Assembly (NCBI GenBank): GCA_038247995.1
Contig: JBBRUG010000131.1
Coordinates: forward strand, 1-15,062
From: JBBRUG01 sp038247995
Lineage (GTDB): Bacteria > Chloroflexota > Chloroflexia > Chloroflexales > Chloroflexaceae
DNA length: 15,062 nt
Direction of reading: 5' to 3'
Shown in pieces: positions 7,346-13,058 of this stretch. The position numbers were made by a program, and so were the translations under genes. The notes under the pieces are model-generated. The model saw only the letters and a program-made list of their open reading frames with translations, searched no databases and was not told the DNA's origin. Within the stretch, counting starts at the first letter, position 1, and the number at the start of each line of letters is the position of its first letter.

Positions 7346-7374
7346 TTGCGCTTTCAAGTGCGGCGTGCTATGAT
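7346..7374 (+). promoter_or_regulatory. Candidate sigma-70 promoter for maf and the response regulator
   Basis: TTGCGC at 7346-7351 and TATGAT at 7369-7374 are separated by 17 bp. They lie just after the hydrolase stop and about 110 bases before the maf start. This would give the maf-regulator pair its own transcript with a leader of about 100 bases. The leader contains a small GGCGG/CCGCC hairpin (7384-7402). The call rests on consensus match only. Confidence 0.4.
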
Positions 7375-7483
7375 CGGCGGCGTGGCGGCTTACGCGTCCG
7401 CCCTGACTCCGTCTAACATCAAGGCAGCGCACCAGTGGCCGCATTCCCACACCGCGATCCTGAATCATAGTATAGATCGATCA

Positions 7484-8251
7484 ATGCACCCTATGGCAGA
7501 TCGTGGACCAACATTAGTGCTTGCCTCAGCATCACCGCGGCGACGCGAGTTACTTGCATTTCTGGATTTCCCGTACACTGTCGCTGCAACAACTGCCGAA
7601 GATCGCGACGATCCTGCGCCTGATGCACTCCTTGCGGCACTCCCTCCGATCAGCTTCCCGCGGGCCAATCATCCAACCCTGCTCGCATGGCGCAAAGCCA
7701 GCGATATTGCGCACAGTACGCCAAATGCCTGGGTCCTGGGCGCCGATACAACTGTCGTGCTCGACGAAACCGTGCTGAATAAGCCCCGCGATGCCGCTCA
7801 CGCCCGTGAGATGCTGGCTCGTTTGGCCGGCCGTAGGCATACTGTGTATACTGGTATCTGTGTGATTCGCCCGCTGACGGAGCGCCAGATCAAGTCGTCG
7901 CCTGAGCAGGTATCACCTACACTGATAATCGACGCATGGGGCGTCTGGCTTGATCTGGTGGCCAGTGAAGTCGAACTCGCGGCGCTCAGTGCAGCGACAA
8001 TCGCCGACTACGTAGCCACAGGCGAACCGCTCGATAAAGCCGGTTCGTACGGCATTCAGGGCCTGGGCGGGCAACTTGTACGGAGCGTCCAGGGAAGTTA
8101 TACCAATGTTGTTGGTTTGCCTTTGCCGCACACGCAGCGTTTACTTGCTGCCGCAGGCATTAATGGTTTGGCGAACCCCAAGGCCGCCTATTCACGCTGG
8201 TTAGAGAGTCAGGGAAAGGAGCCGCTGCCATGCCCCCCTACACTTCCATAA
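7484..8251 (+). CDS. maf: Maf family nucleotide pyrophosphatase
   Basis: A Maf/Ham1-superfamily protein. Bacterial Maf enzymes hydrolyse non-canonical or canonical nucleoside triphosphates (dTTP/UTP- or m7GTP-type) to monophosphates and affect septation. Counting from the ATG at 7493, it has SASPRR at 12-17, GADT with D85, KP at 97-98, VYTG at 118-121 and EPLDKAGSYGIQG at 178-190. At 255 residues it is longer than the usual 190-210. There is extra sequence at about 37-62, at 125-150 and in a 29-residue proline-rich tail after residue 223. Neither the ATG at 7484 nor that at 7493 has a Shine-Dalgarno; the upstream one is chosen and the difference is three residues. The tail overlaps the response-regulator start by 22 bases. 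Specificity is not decidable by eye. Confidence 0.9.
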   Translation: MHPMADRGPTLVLASASPRRRELLAFLDFPYTVAATTAEDRDDPAPDALLAALPPISFPRANHPTLLAWRKASDIAHSTPNAWVLGADTTVVLDETVLNKPRDAAHAREMLARLAGRRHTVYTGICVIRPLTERQIKSSPEQVSPTLIIDAWGVWLDLVASEVELAALSAATIADYVATGEPLDKAGSYGIQGLGGQLVRSVQGSYTNVVGLPLPHTQRLLAAAGINGLANPKAAYSRWLESQGKEPLPCPPTLP

Positions 8252-8985
8252 GGCTGCTGCTTGTCGACGACCATCCGCTCTTCCGCCAGGGTGTGCGTTG
8301 GGCACTCGGCTCTGAAGAGGATGTGACGATTGTCGGTGAAGCTGCCAGCGGCGAAGATGCGTTGACCTGGTTGTTGGCCGCCGGGCCGAGCCAGGAGCCG
8401 AATGTGATGCTGGTCGATCTGAACCTACCCGGCATGAGCGGTCTGGATCTGACCCGTGAGGTTCGCCGGCAGTTTCCCAACGTGGGCGTCGTGATGCTCA
8501 GCATGCACGAGAGTGATGAGCAGGCCTTCAACGCTCTGCGCGCCGGCGCCGCAGCCTATCGCTCAAAAGACGTTAAACCGCAATCGCTGGTAGAGATCTT
8601 GCGCCGCGTGGCCCGCGGCGAGTATGTGATCAACGACGTGGTGTTGGAAGAGCCGCGGGTTGCCAGCCGGGTGCTGACGCAGTTCCGCAATTTACCTCAG
8701 GCGCTTTCCACATCGCCCGAAGCCGATATTCCGATCTTCACCCCGCTGAGCGATCGTGAGATCGAGGTATTGGAACGGATCGCATCCGGCGGTAGCAATA
8801 AAGAGATCGCCGACACGCTGGGCATCAGCACGCAGACGGTCAAGAACCATATCTCGTCGATCCTGCGCAAACTCTCGCTGAACGACCGCACGCAAGCCGT
8901 GCTCTTCGCCCTCCGACGCGGCTGGATCGAAACCCCGAATGAGATCAAGCAGGGCAACCCGACGGTTGAGCCGGAAGCAGAATAG
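8230..8985 (+). CDS. NarL/FixJ-type two-component response regulator
   Basis: A 251-residue DNA-binding response regulator. The receiver domain (about 7-125) has acidic pair D13/D14, phospho-acceptor D63 in VMLVDLNLPGMSG, switch residue S91 and K113. A linker (about 130-170) leads to a LuxR-type helix-turn-helix at about 171-235 (LSDREIEVLERIA, NKEIADTLGIS, TVKNHISSILRKL). The C-terminal tail is acidic. AAAGGAG lies eight bases before the ATG, inside the 3' end of maf, so the two genes are co-transcribed and probably coupled. No sensor kinase is in the window, so the partner is encoded elsewhere. The linker between receiver and HTH is slightly longer than typical. Confidence 0.94.
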   Translation: MPPYTSIRLLLVDDHPLFRQGVRWALGSEEDVTIVGEAASGEDALTWLLAAGPSQEPNVMLVDLNLPGMSGLDLTREVRRQFPNVGVVMLSMHESDEQAFNALRAGAAAYRSKDVKPQSLVEILRRVARGEYVINDVVLEEPRVASRVLTQFRNLPQALSTSPEADIPIFTPLSDREIEVLERIASGGSNKEIADTLGISTQTVKNHISSILRKLSLNDRTQAVLFALRRGWIETPNEIKQGNPTVEPEAE

Positions 8986-8999
8986 CTTCGTAGCGTACG

Positions 9000-9017
9000 G
9001 GCGCGTTATAACGCGCC
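9000..9017. terminator. Perfect 18-bp palindrome between convergent genes
   Basis: GGCGCGTTATAACGCGCC is its own reverse complement, with 18 of 18 bases symmetric. It fills the 33-base gap between the stop of the response regulator and the stop of the leftward phosphatidyltransferase, ending one base before the latter. The position suggests a bidirectional transcription end. However, there is no T-tract and no loop beyond the centre, so a protein-binding site is equally possible. Confidence 0.45.
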
Positions 9018-9018
9018 G

Positions 9019-9570
9019 TTATCCCTCGCGCATCATCCGTACGAACTGCCGCCCATACTCCAGAAATGAAATACTGAACGGGATCAAAGCCAGATAGAGG
9101 GCCGGCTTGCCGCTGCGCGGCCCATCGGCGAGGTAAAGCAACGCCGCAATGGTCAGCGCTACTGTGGTCAGTTTGCCGGCACGCTTAGCCGTAGTGATTT
9201 TGCGCCGCCGGCGTAAGACCAGCATCGCGGCAAGCAAAATACCCACATCGCGGAAGAGCAAAAGCCCGGTAGCCCACCAGGGAAAGCCGCGGGTACGCGA
9301 GAGAATGATCGCTGAAGCGTTGATGAGCAATTTATCGGCGATTGGGTCGAGTAGTTCACCAAGCCGCGAAACTTCACCGCGTGCGCGGGCGATTGGGCCG
9401 TCGATCGCGTCGGTGAACATGGTGGCGGCAAGGCAGATCAGCGCCGCGCGGCGCCGTTCGGGCCGGGCTAGATAATACAGGGTAATGGGGAGCAACCCCA
9501 GGCGCGAAAAGGTGAGCAGGTTGGAAGGATAGAGCAGTTCGCGCGGGTGGATCAATTCACGGAGCGGCAT
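9019..9570 (-). CDS. CDP-alcohol phosphatidyltransferase (PgsA-like)
   Basis: A 183-residue integral membrane enzyme of the CDP-alcohol phosphatidyltransferase family. It transfers a phosphatidyl group from CDP-diacylglycerol to an alcohol, probably glycerol-3-phosphate, in phospholipid synthesis. The full signature D-x2-D-G-x2-A-R-x8-G-x3-D-x3-D is present: D54, D57, G58, A61, R62, G71, D75 and D79. About five hydrophobic segments surround it. Length is right for PgsA. The acceptor cannot be proven from sequence. The ATG at 9570 is preferred because GGAGGG lies four bases upstream. The alternative at 9594 overlaps a good -10 element. The gene converges with the response regulator and is separated from the DUF4013 gene upstream by a long hairpin. 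Confidence 0.9.
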   Translation of the reverse strand: MPLRELIHPRELLYPSNLLTFSRLGLLPITLYYLARPERRRAALICLAATMFTDAIDGPIARARGEVSRLGELLDPIADKLLINASAIILSRTRGFPWWATGLLLFRDVGILLAAMLVLRRRRKITTAKRAGKLTTVALTIAALLYLADGPRSGKPALYLALIPFSISFLEYGRQFVRMMREG

Positions 9571-9589
9571 GCATCCCTCCGTAGATGCG

Positions 9590-9618
9590 ACCATAGCAGA
9601 GTGATCTGCCGATCACAA
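9590..9618 (-). promoter_or_regulatory. Candidate promoter of the phosphatidyltransferase gene with an overlapping dyad
   Basis: On the minus strand TTGTGA (9613-9618) and TATGGT (9590-9595) are 17 bp apart, with the chosen ATG about 20 bases downstream of the -10. A perfect inverted repeat, GTGATC-TGCC-GATCAC (9601-9616), lies in the spacer and overlaps the -35, which is where a repressor operator would sit. Pattern match only. Confidence 0.42.
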
Positions 9619-9633
9619 CATAAGATGCCGATA

Positions 9634-9708
9634 ACGAACGACAAAAGACGAAAGACGAAAGCCGGACTATGCTGGACTGGCTTTCGTCCTTCGTCTTTTG
9701 TCGTTCGT
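9634..9708. repeat. Long hairpin, 30-bp stem with one mismatch
   Basis: Left arm 9634-9663 pairs with right arm 9679-9708 over 30 positions with a single mismatch, leaving a 15-base loop (GGACTATGCTGGACT). The left arm itself is a 7-bp tandem, GACAAAA-GACGAAA-GACGAAA. The hairpin lies 26 bases beyond the DUF4013 stop and before the phosphatidyltransferase promoter. It would fold at the 3' end of the DUF4013 message. No T-run follows, so it is not a standard intrinsic terminator. Confidence 0.8.
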
Positions 9709-9734
9709 CAGCGCGCTGTCGCTGAGCAACGCCC

Positions 9735-10421
9735 CTAAAGCGTCGCCGGCGGCGTAAAGCCATAATCGTTGGTCGGGGCCACCTTCTTCAGCACCGTCTG
9801 GCCAAGCAGGTGGCCAAAGACAGCCTGGCTATACACGGTGGTAAACAGCGCACCGACGCCAAAAACAATGCTTCCGGCGCTGGCGACAATGCCGCACAAG
9901 AGTTGTAGCAACCACAGTACCACCCAACCGCCGATGTCGCTGCGAACCATGCTGATCACTTCGCCGAACTGCATTGCCGAGCCAAAGGCACCGGTTTGCA
10001 AATAACGCACGGTTGCCGCGAGGCCGAAGATCTGCAACACCAGGCCGGCAATGATCAAGATCGGAATCAGGCAAAAGAACAGGCCGCCAATTGTTGCCAC
10101 TGCGGCATCACTATCACCGGCTCCAGCACCAAGCACGCCCGCAACACACGACAGCAGAATGATCGGGATGATAATCGGCAGGGCATAGACAAGCTGAATG
10201 CCAAGCGCATACAGGCCCTGAACAAACTTATCGCCCAGGTTGTCCCAGCGCGGCAGAGGATTCGGATTGCCCTGCATCACGTTGCGCGCCGCAGTGAGCA
10301 TAAAGCCCAGCAGAACCAACTGCCCGAAGATCGGCACGATGAGGAGCAGGCCACCGATCAAAATCACTGTCAGCCAGTTCTCGTCGTCAAAAACGTAACT
10401 AAATGCGCGACCGAGATCCAT
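9735..10421 (-). CDS. DUF4013 membrane protein, copy A
   Basis: A 228-residue multi-pass membrane protein of the DUF4013 type, of unknown function. The N-terminal half shows the family pattern: a short amphipathic start ending in DDENW, a hydrophobic stretch (about 18-42), then ARNVMQGNPNPLPRWDNLGDKFVQGL (about 45-70). Further hydrophobic segments lie at about 72-100, 112-137 and 165-195. The C-terminal tail is short and polar. GAGGGG lies eight bases before the ATG. A second, diverged member lies immediately upstream, separated by 165 bp. That spacer has a TATAAT element but no other feature I can name. Likely in the cytoplasmic membrane; no catalytic motif is seen. Confidence 0.82.
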   Translation of the reverse strand: MDLGRAFSYVFDDENWLTVILIGGLLLIVPIFGQLVLLGFMLTAARNVMQGNPNPLPRWDNLGDKFVQGLYALGIQLVYALPIIIPIILLSCVAGVLGAGAGDSDAAVATIGGLFFCLIPILIIAGLVLQIFGLAATVRYLQTGAFGSAMQFGEVISMVRSDIGGWVVLWLLQLLCGIVASAGSIVFGVGALFTTVYSQAVFGHLLGQTVLKKVAPTNDYGFTPPATL

Positions 10422-10476
10422 GAGACGTCCCCTCTGTTTCTGCAGCTAGTGAGCCGCTCTGAAAGAGTTGTTGCTG

Positions 10477-10482
10477 ATTATA
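10477..10482 (-). promoter_or_regulatory. Possible -10 element upstream of DUF4013 copy A
   Basis: A perfect TATAAT on the minus strand lies about 56 bases before the DUF4013 copy A start, in the 165-bp spacer. No good -35 is found 16-18 bp upstream, so this is a weak call. Confidence 0.3.
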
Positions 10483-10586
10483 CGTCTAACTGCCGTAAAG
10501 GTTGCTTGTTGGGCCGAAACATTGGCTATGCCATTGCTTCGGCCTGACGATGCGTACGCCGGCGCGCGTGCGGCCATGCTTCGGAC

Positions 10587-11336
10587 TTATTCCCAGCGAT
10601 CGCCTTGCTGCTCGGCGGTATGTTCGGCGGCAACATAGAGTTGGGCCGTGACGAGATGAGCATAGACAATTGCACTAAGCACAAGCCAGGCGCATAGACC
10701 AAACGCCCACAGCGGCACCTCAGGCAGGCTACTGAACAATGCAATGCCACCGCCGCCGAGTGCAACGGCGGGCAGATAGGCCAACAGTGAAGCCAGGCGC
10801 GCCCGCAGGAAGGCGCCGCGCTCAGCCGGATTCAGCGCCCGACGCAACACCGCCATACTCAGCGCTTCTTCGATTTTGCCCTCATCGACAAAAACGATTC
10901 GGCCCACCGGCGAGACGCTGGTGAGGAACAAACAACCGGCAACACCACCGGCAAGCGCCAGAATGGTCGTCAGGGTTGTATTCAGCGTCACCGGATCGCT
11001 CTGGACAGCGGCAAGCAAGCCAATTCCCACGCAGACCATCAGGAGGCCGGCAATCAGCAGCGGCAGCACAAAAAACGTGAAGTCGATCAGCAATGCGAAG
11101 AGGCCGGCTAACCAGCGGGTCGTCCAGTCGGACCAGGGCGGCAATGGCGTGGGGTAGCCTTTACGACTATTATCGTAGCTTTCGAGCACAAAACCGGCAG
11201 CAATCGGCGCACCAAGCACGCTCAGCACAAGGCCGCCGTGGGTCAGGCATTTGAGCCACCAGCGTGGATCGCGATGAACGGTGACAATGGCATCGCGGAG
11301 AGAGATGCGCTCAGGGCCACCGGGGCGACGATACAT
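10587..11336 (-). CDS. DUF4013-like membrane protein, copy B
   Basis: A 249-residue multi-pass membrane protein. It shares the layout of its neighbour: an N-terminal W-rich start (DPRWWLK), a hydrophobic segment (about 33-52), then NSRKGYPTPLPPWSDWTTRWLAGL at about 56-79. That stretch aligns with the N-P-L-P-x-W-x-x-x-x-x-x-F/W-x-x-G-L motif of DUF4013. Other hydrophobic segments lie at about 80-112, 120-142, 180-200 and 208-235. The ATG shares one base with the cinA stop (TGATG), with GGGGAG eight bases upstream inside cinA, so translation is coupled to cinA. It appears to be a diverged tandem paralogue of copy A. Function unknown. Confidence 0.75.
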   Translation of the reverse strand: MYRRPGGPERISLRDAIVTVHRDPRWWLKCLTHGGLVLSVLGAPIAAGFVLESYDNSRKGYPTPLPPWSDWTTRWLAGLFALLIDFTFFVLPLLIAGLLMVCVGIGLLAAVQSDPVTLNTTLTTILALAGGVAGCLFLTSVSPVGRIVFVDEGKIEEALSMAVLRRALNPAERGAFLRARLASLLAYLPAVALGGGGIALFSSLPEVPLWAFGLCAWLVLSAIVYAHLVTAQLYVAAEHTAEQQGDRWE

Positions 11337-12523
11337 CAGGCGGGCTCCCCGGCAAAGTAACGCCGCACCAGATCGAGCGCCAGGGTGCCGACAAACTCCC
11401 AGCCTTCCGGCTGGCGTAGATCATAGTGGCGCGTAACCTGACGACTCCCTTCGGGGGTAACAAGAGCGACACTAACGGCGGTGAAGCCGCGTTCGTCGGC
11501 GGTGCTGGCGGCCTGCACGCCCAAACCGATGTCACTGCGCCAGCGGTCGGCGGCGCTGATCGCCCCGGCGTGAGCCAGCGCCGCCGCAGCTTGCTCGTCG
11601 GTAGGCCGATCGAGCGGATGCACCATTACGCCGCGCAGCACATCGAGGCCGCCCGGCGCGGCGGAAAGAGCGCGATAGACCGGAGCGCTGGCGCTGCCTT
11701 CGTAGAGGGCAACTGTGCGCCCGGCTGAGCGCAGCATCATGGCGACATCTTCGGCAAGCGGTACATCGCCAACGATATTATTGCCCATCCGCTCACGGAT
11801 CGTCGCCTCGGCGTCGGCAATCAGCGCTTCGGCCGCGGCGCGATTAGTGGCACGCGCGCCGATGCGCAACTCGTAGCGGGCCTGCTTGGCCGAAATACCG
11901 ACGGTCGGGTTGGTCTGTTCCATCAGATCCGCAATCAACTCGCCAATCACGCTCTCGCCCAGGCCGGTAGCGTGGATCGTCTTGACGAGAATCACATCGG
12001 TAACGCCGCGGTCGTCGCGCAGGTAGGGCAGCACGGCAGTCTCAAAGAGGTAGCGCATCTCGTAGGGCACGCCGGGCAGCACGATGGTCGTACCGAGCGG
12101 GTCTTCGACGATGAAGGCCGGAGCGGTGCCGCGCGGGTTTTCAATCACGCGGGCGCCGGCGGGCACATAGGCTTGCCGCCGATTGCTTGGACTCATCGGA
12201 CGACTCATTGCGTCAAACCGGGCCTGGATCTGGGCCAGTAAGTCGTCGCGAAACTCCAGCGGACGCCCATAGGCCAGGGCCATCGCCTCGCGAGTGACAT
12301 CATCGACGGTAGGGCCGAGGCCGCCGGTACAGACGACGAGATCGGCGCGGCCAAGCGCCTCACGGACAGTAGCGGCGATGCGCTCGGGATTATCGCCGAC
12401 GACGCTCTTGCGGAACAGGTTCACGCCCGAGGCAGCGAGTTGGCGGGCGAGATAGGCGGAATTGGTGTCAATCGTGGCACCGAGAAGGAGTTCGGAGCCG
12501 ATGGCGATAATCTCAGCGTCCAT
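11336..12523 (-). CDS. cinA: CinA-like protein with an intact N-terminal and an eroded C-terminal domain
   Basis: A 395-residue CinA-family protein. The N-terminal MoCF-type domain (about 1-170) is well kept: IGSELLLGATIDTN at 8-21, TGGLGPTVDD at 66-75, GTAPAF at 132-137 and LPGVPYEM at 149-156. In characterised CinA this half hydrolyses ADP-ribose or NAD-related pyrophosphates. A middle alpha/beta segment follows (about 175-255). The C-terminal region (about 257-392) lies where the nicotinamide-nucleotide amidohydrolase (PncC) domain belongs. There the AESCTGG motif is replaced by YEGSASA (274-280), and the Y-S-N-x-x-K and TGIAGP motifs are not recognisable. The deamidase is probably inactive. 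The start has no clear Shine-Dalgarno. The gene lies downstream of the ytxH-like gene and overlaps DUF4013 copy B. Confidence 0.9.
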   Translation of the reverse strand: MDAEIIAIGSELLLGATIDTNSAYLARQLAASGVNLFRKSVVGDNPERIAATVREALGRADLVVCTGGLGPTVDDVTREAMALAYGRPLEFRDDLLAQIQARFDAMSRPMSPSNRRQAYVPAGARVIENPRGTAPAFIVEDPLGTTIVLPGVPYEMRYLFETAVLPYLRDDRGVTDVILVKTIHATGLGESVIGELIADLMEQTNPTVGISAKQARYELRIGARATNRAAAEALIADAEATIRERMGNNIVGDVPLAEDVAMMLRSAGRTVALYEGSASAPVYRALSAAPGGLDVLRGVMVHPLDRPTDEQAAAALAHAGAISAADRWRSDIGLGVQAASTADERGFTAVSVALVTPEGSRQVTRHYDLRQPEGWEFVGTLALDLVRRYFAGEPA

Positions 12524-12563
12524 ATAGTTAACGAAAGGGGCAAATAGAAGAGTGCGGACACAA

Positions 12564-12585
12564 GGGCGGACACATTGGTCCGCCC
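12564..12585. repeat. GC-rich 8-bp stem-loop in the ytxH-cinA spacer
   Basis: GGGCGGAC and GTCCGCCC pair perfectly around ACATTG. The word GCGGACACA occurs twice at a 12-base interval (12554-12562, 12566-12574). It could be a small dispersed palindromic repeat or a terminator for the ytxH-like gene. No T-run follows on the minus strand. Confidence 0.55.
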
Positions 12586-12612
12586 GTACACGCGTGCAAG
12601 CCTGCTACCTGG

Positions 12613-13047
12613 CTAAAAAAGCGGTTCCGGCGGTTGCGGCTTGGCGGTGATGCGTTGGCGATAATCGGCCCAGAGTTGCTGTTCGCGCTGGGCGGCGGCG
12701 TGTTGGCCGCTGTTGACGGCAGCGCGGAAACGCTCGGCAAGGCTTGGCTTCGGGCCGCCCGAGCCGCTTACGCTCGCGGTGAGGCCAACGCGGGCCTCCT
12801 GGCCGGAGCGCGGCGTGAGCAGCGTTACGGCGGCGGCGCCGACGGCAACACCAATCAGCAGACCAATGGCGAACTTGCCGCCCGAGGCACGGGCGCGGCG
12901 ATCATTTTCGGCACGCAGAGCGGCAATAATCTGGATTGCCGCCTTGCGCTCAGTCTCCAGCGCTTCAATGGTGGTAACGCGCTCGGCGCGGATCGCCTCG
13001 CTAAAGCGTTGGGCCGCATCGGCGAGCGCATCAATCTCGACTGCCAT
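12613..13047 (-). CDS. YtxH-domain membrane protein
   Basis: A 144-residue protein. Residues 8-52 are a charged, probably coiled-coil helix (EAIRAERVTTIEALETERK). Residues 57-79 (GKFAIGLLIGVAVGAAAVTLL) form one glycine-rich transmembrane helix followed by TPRSGQEAR. This is the YtxH pattern of a glycine/alanine-rich helix followed by A/T-P-x-S-G-x-x-x-R. A polar, basic and proline-ending tail follows. Unlike most YtxH proteins, the helix is internal, with the coiled coil in front. The ATG at 13047 has GAAAGGAAG just upstream. A GTG five codons earlier (13062) would overlap the thrS stop. The gene lies 11 bases after thrS, so it is surely co-transcribed. Function unknown; YtxH proteins are linked to envelope stress in some bacteria. 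Confidence 0.72.
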   Translation of the reverse strand: MAVEIDALADAAQRFSEAIRAERVTTIEALETERKAAIQIIAALRAENDRRARASGGKFAIGLLIGVAVGAAAVTLLTPRSGQEARVGLTASVSGSGGPKPSLAERFRAAVNSGQHAAAQREQQLWADYRQRITAKPQPPEPLF

Positions 13048-13058
13048 AAGGCTTCCTT

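Noticed and set aside
7157..7483. Maf extended upstream to 7157, or to the ATG at 7370
   Set aside because: The extension overlaps the hydrolase gene, the ATG at 7370 lies in the putative -10, and the added residues are unlike Maf.
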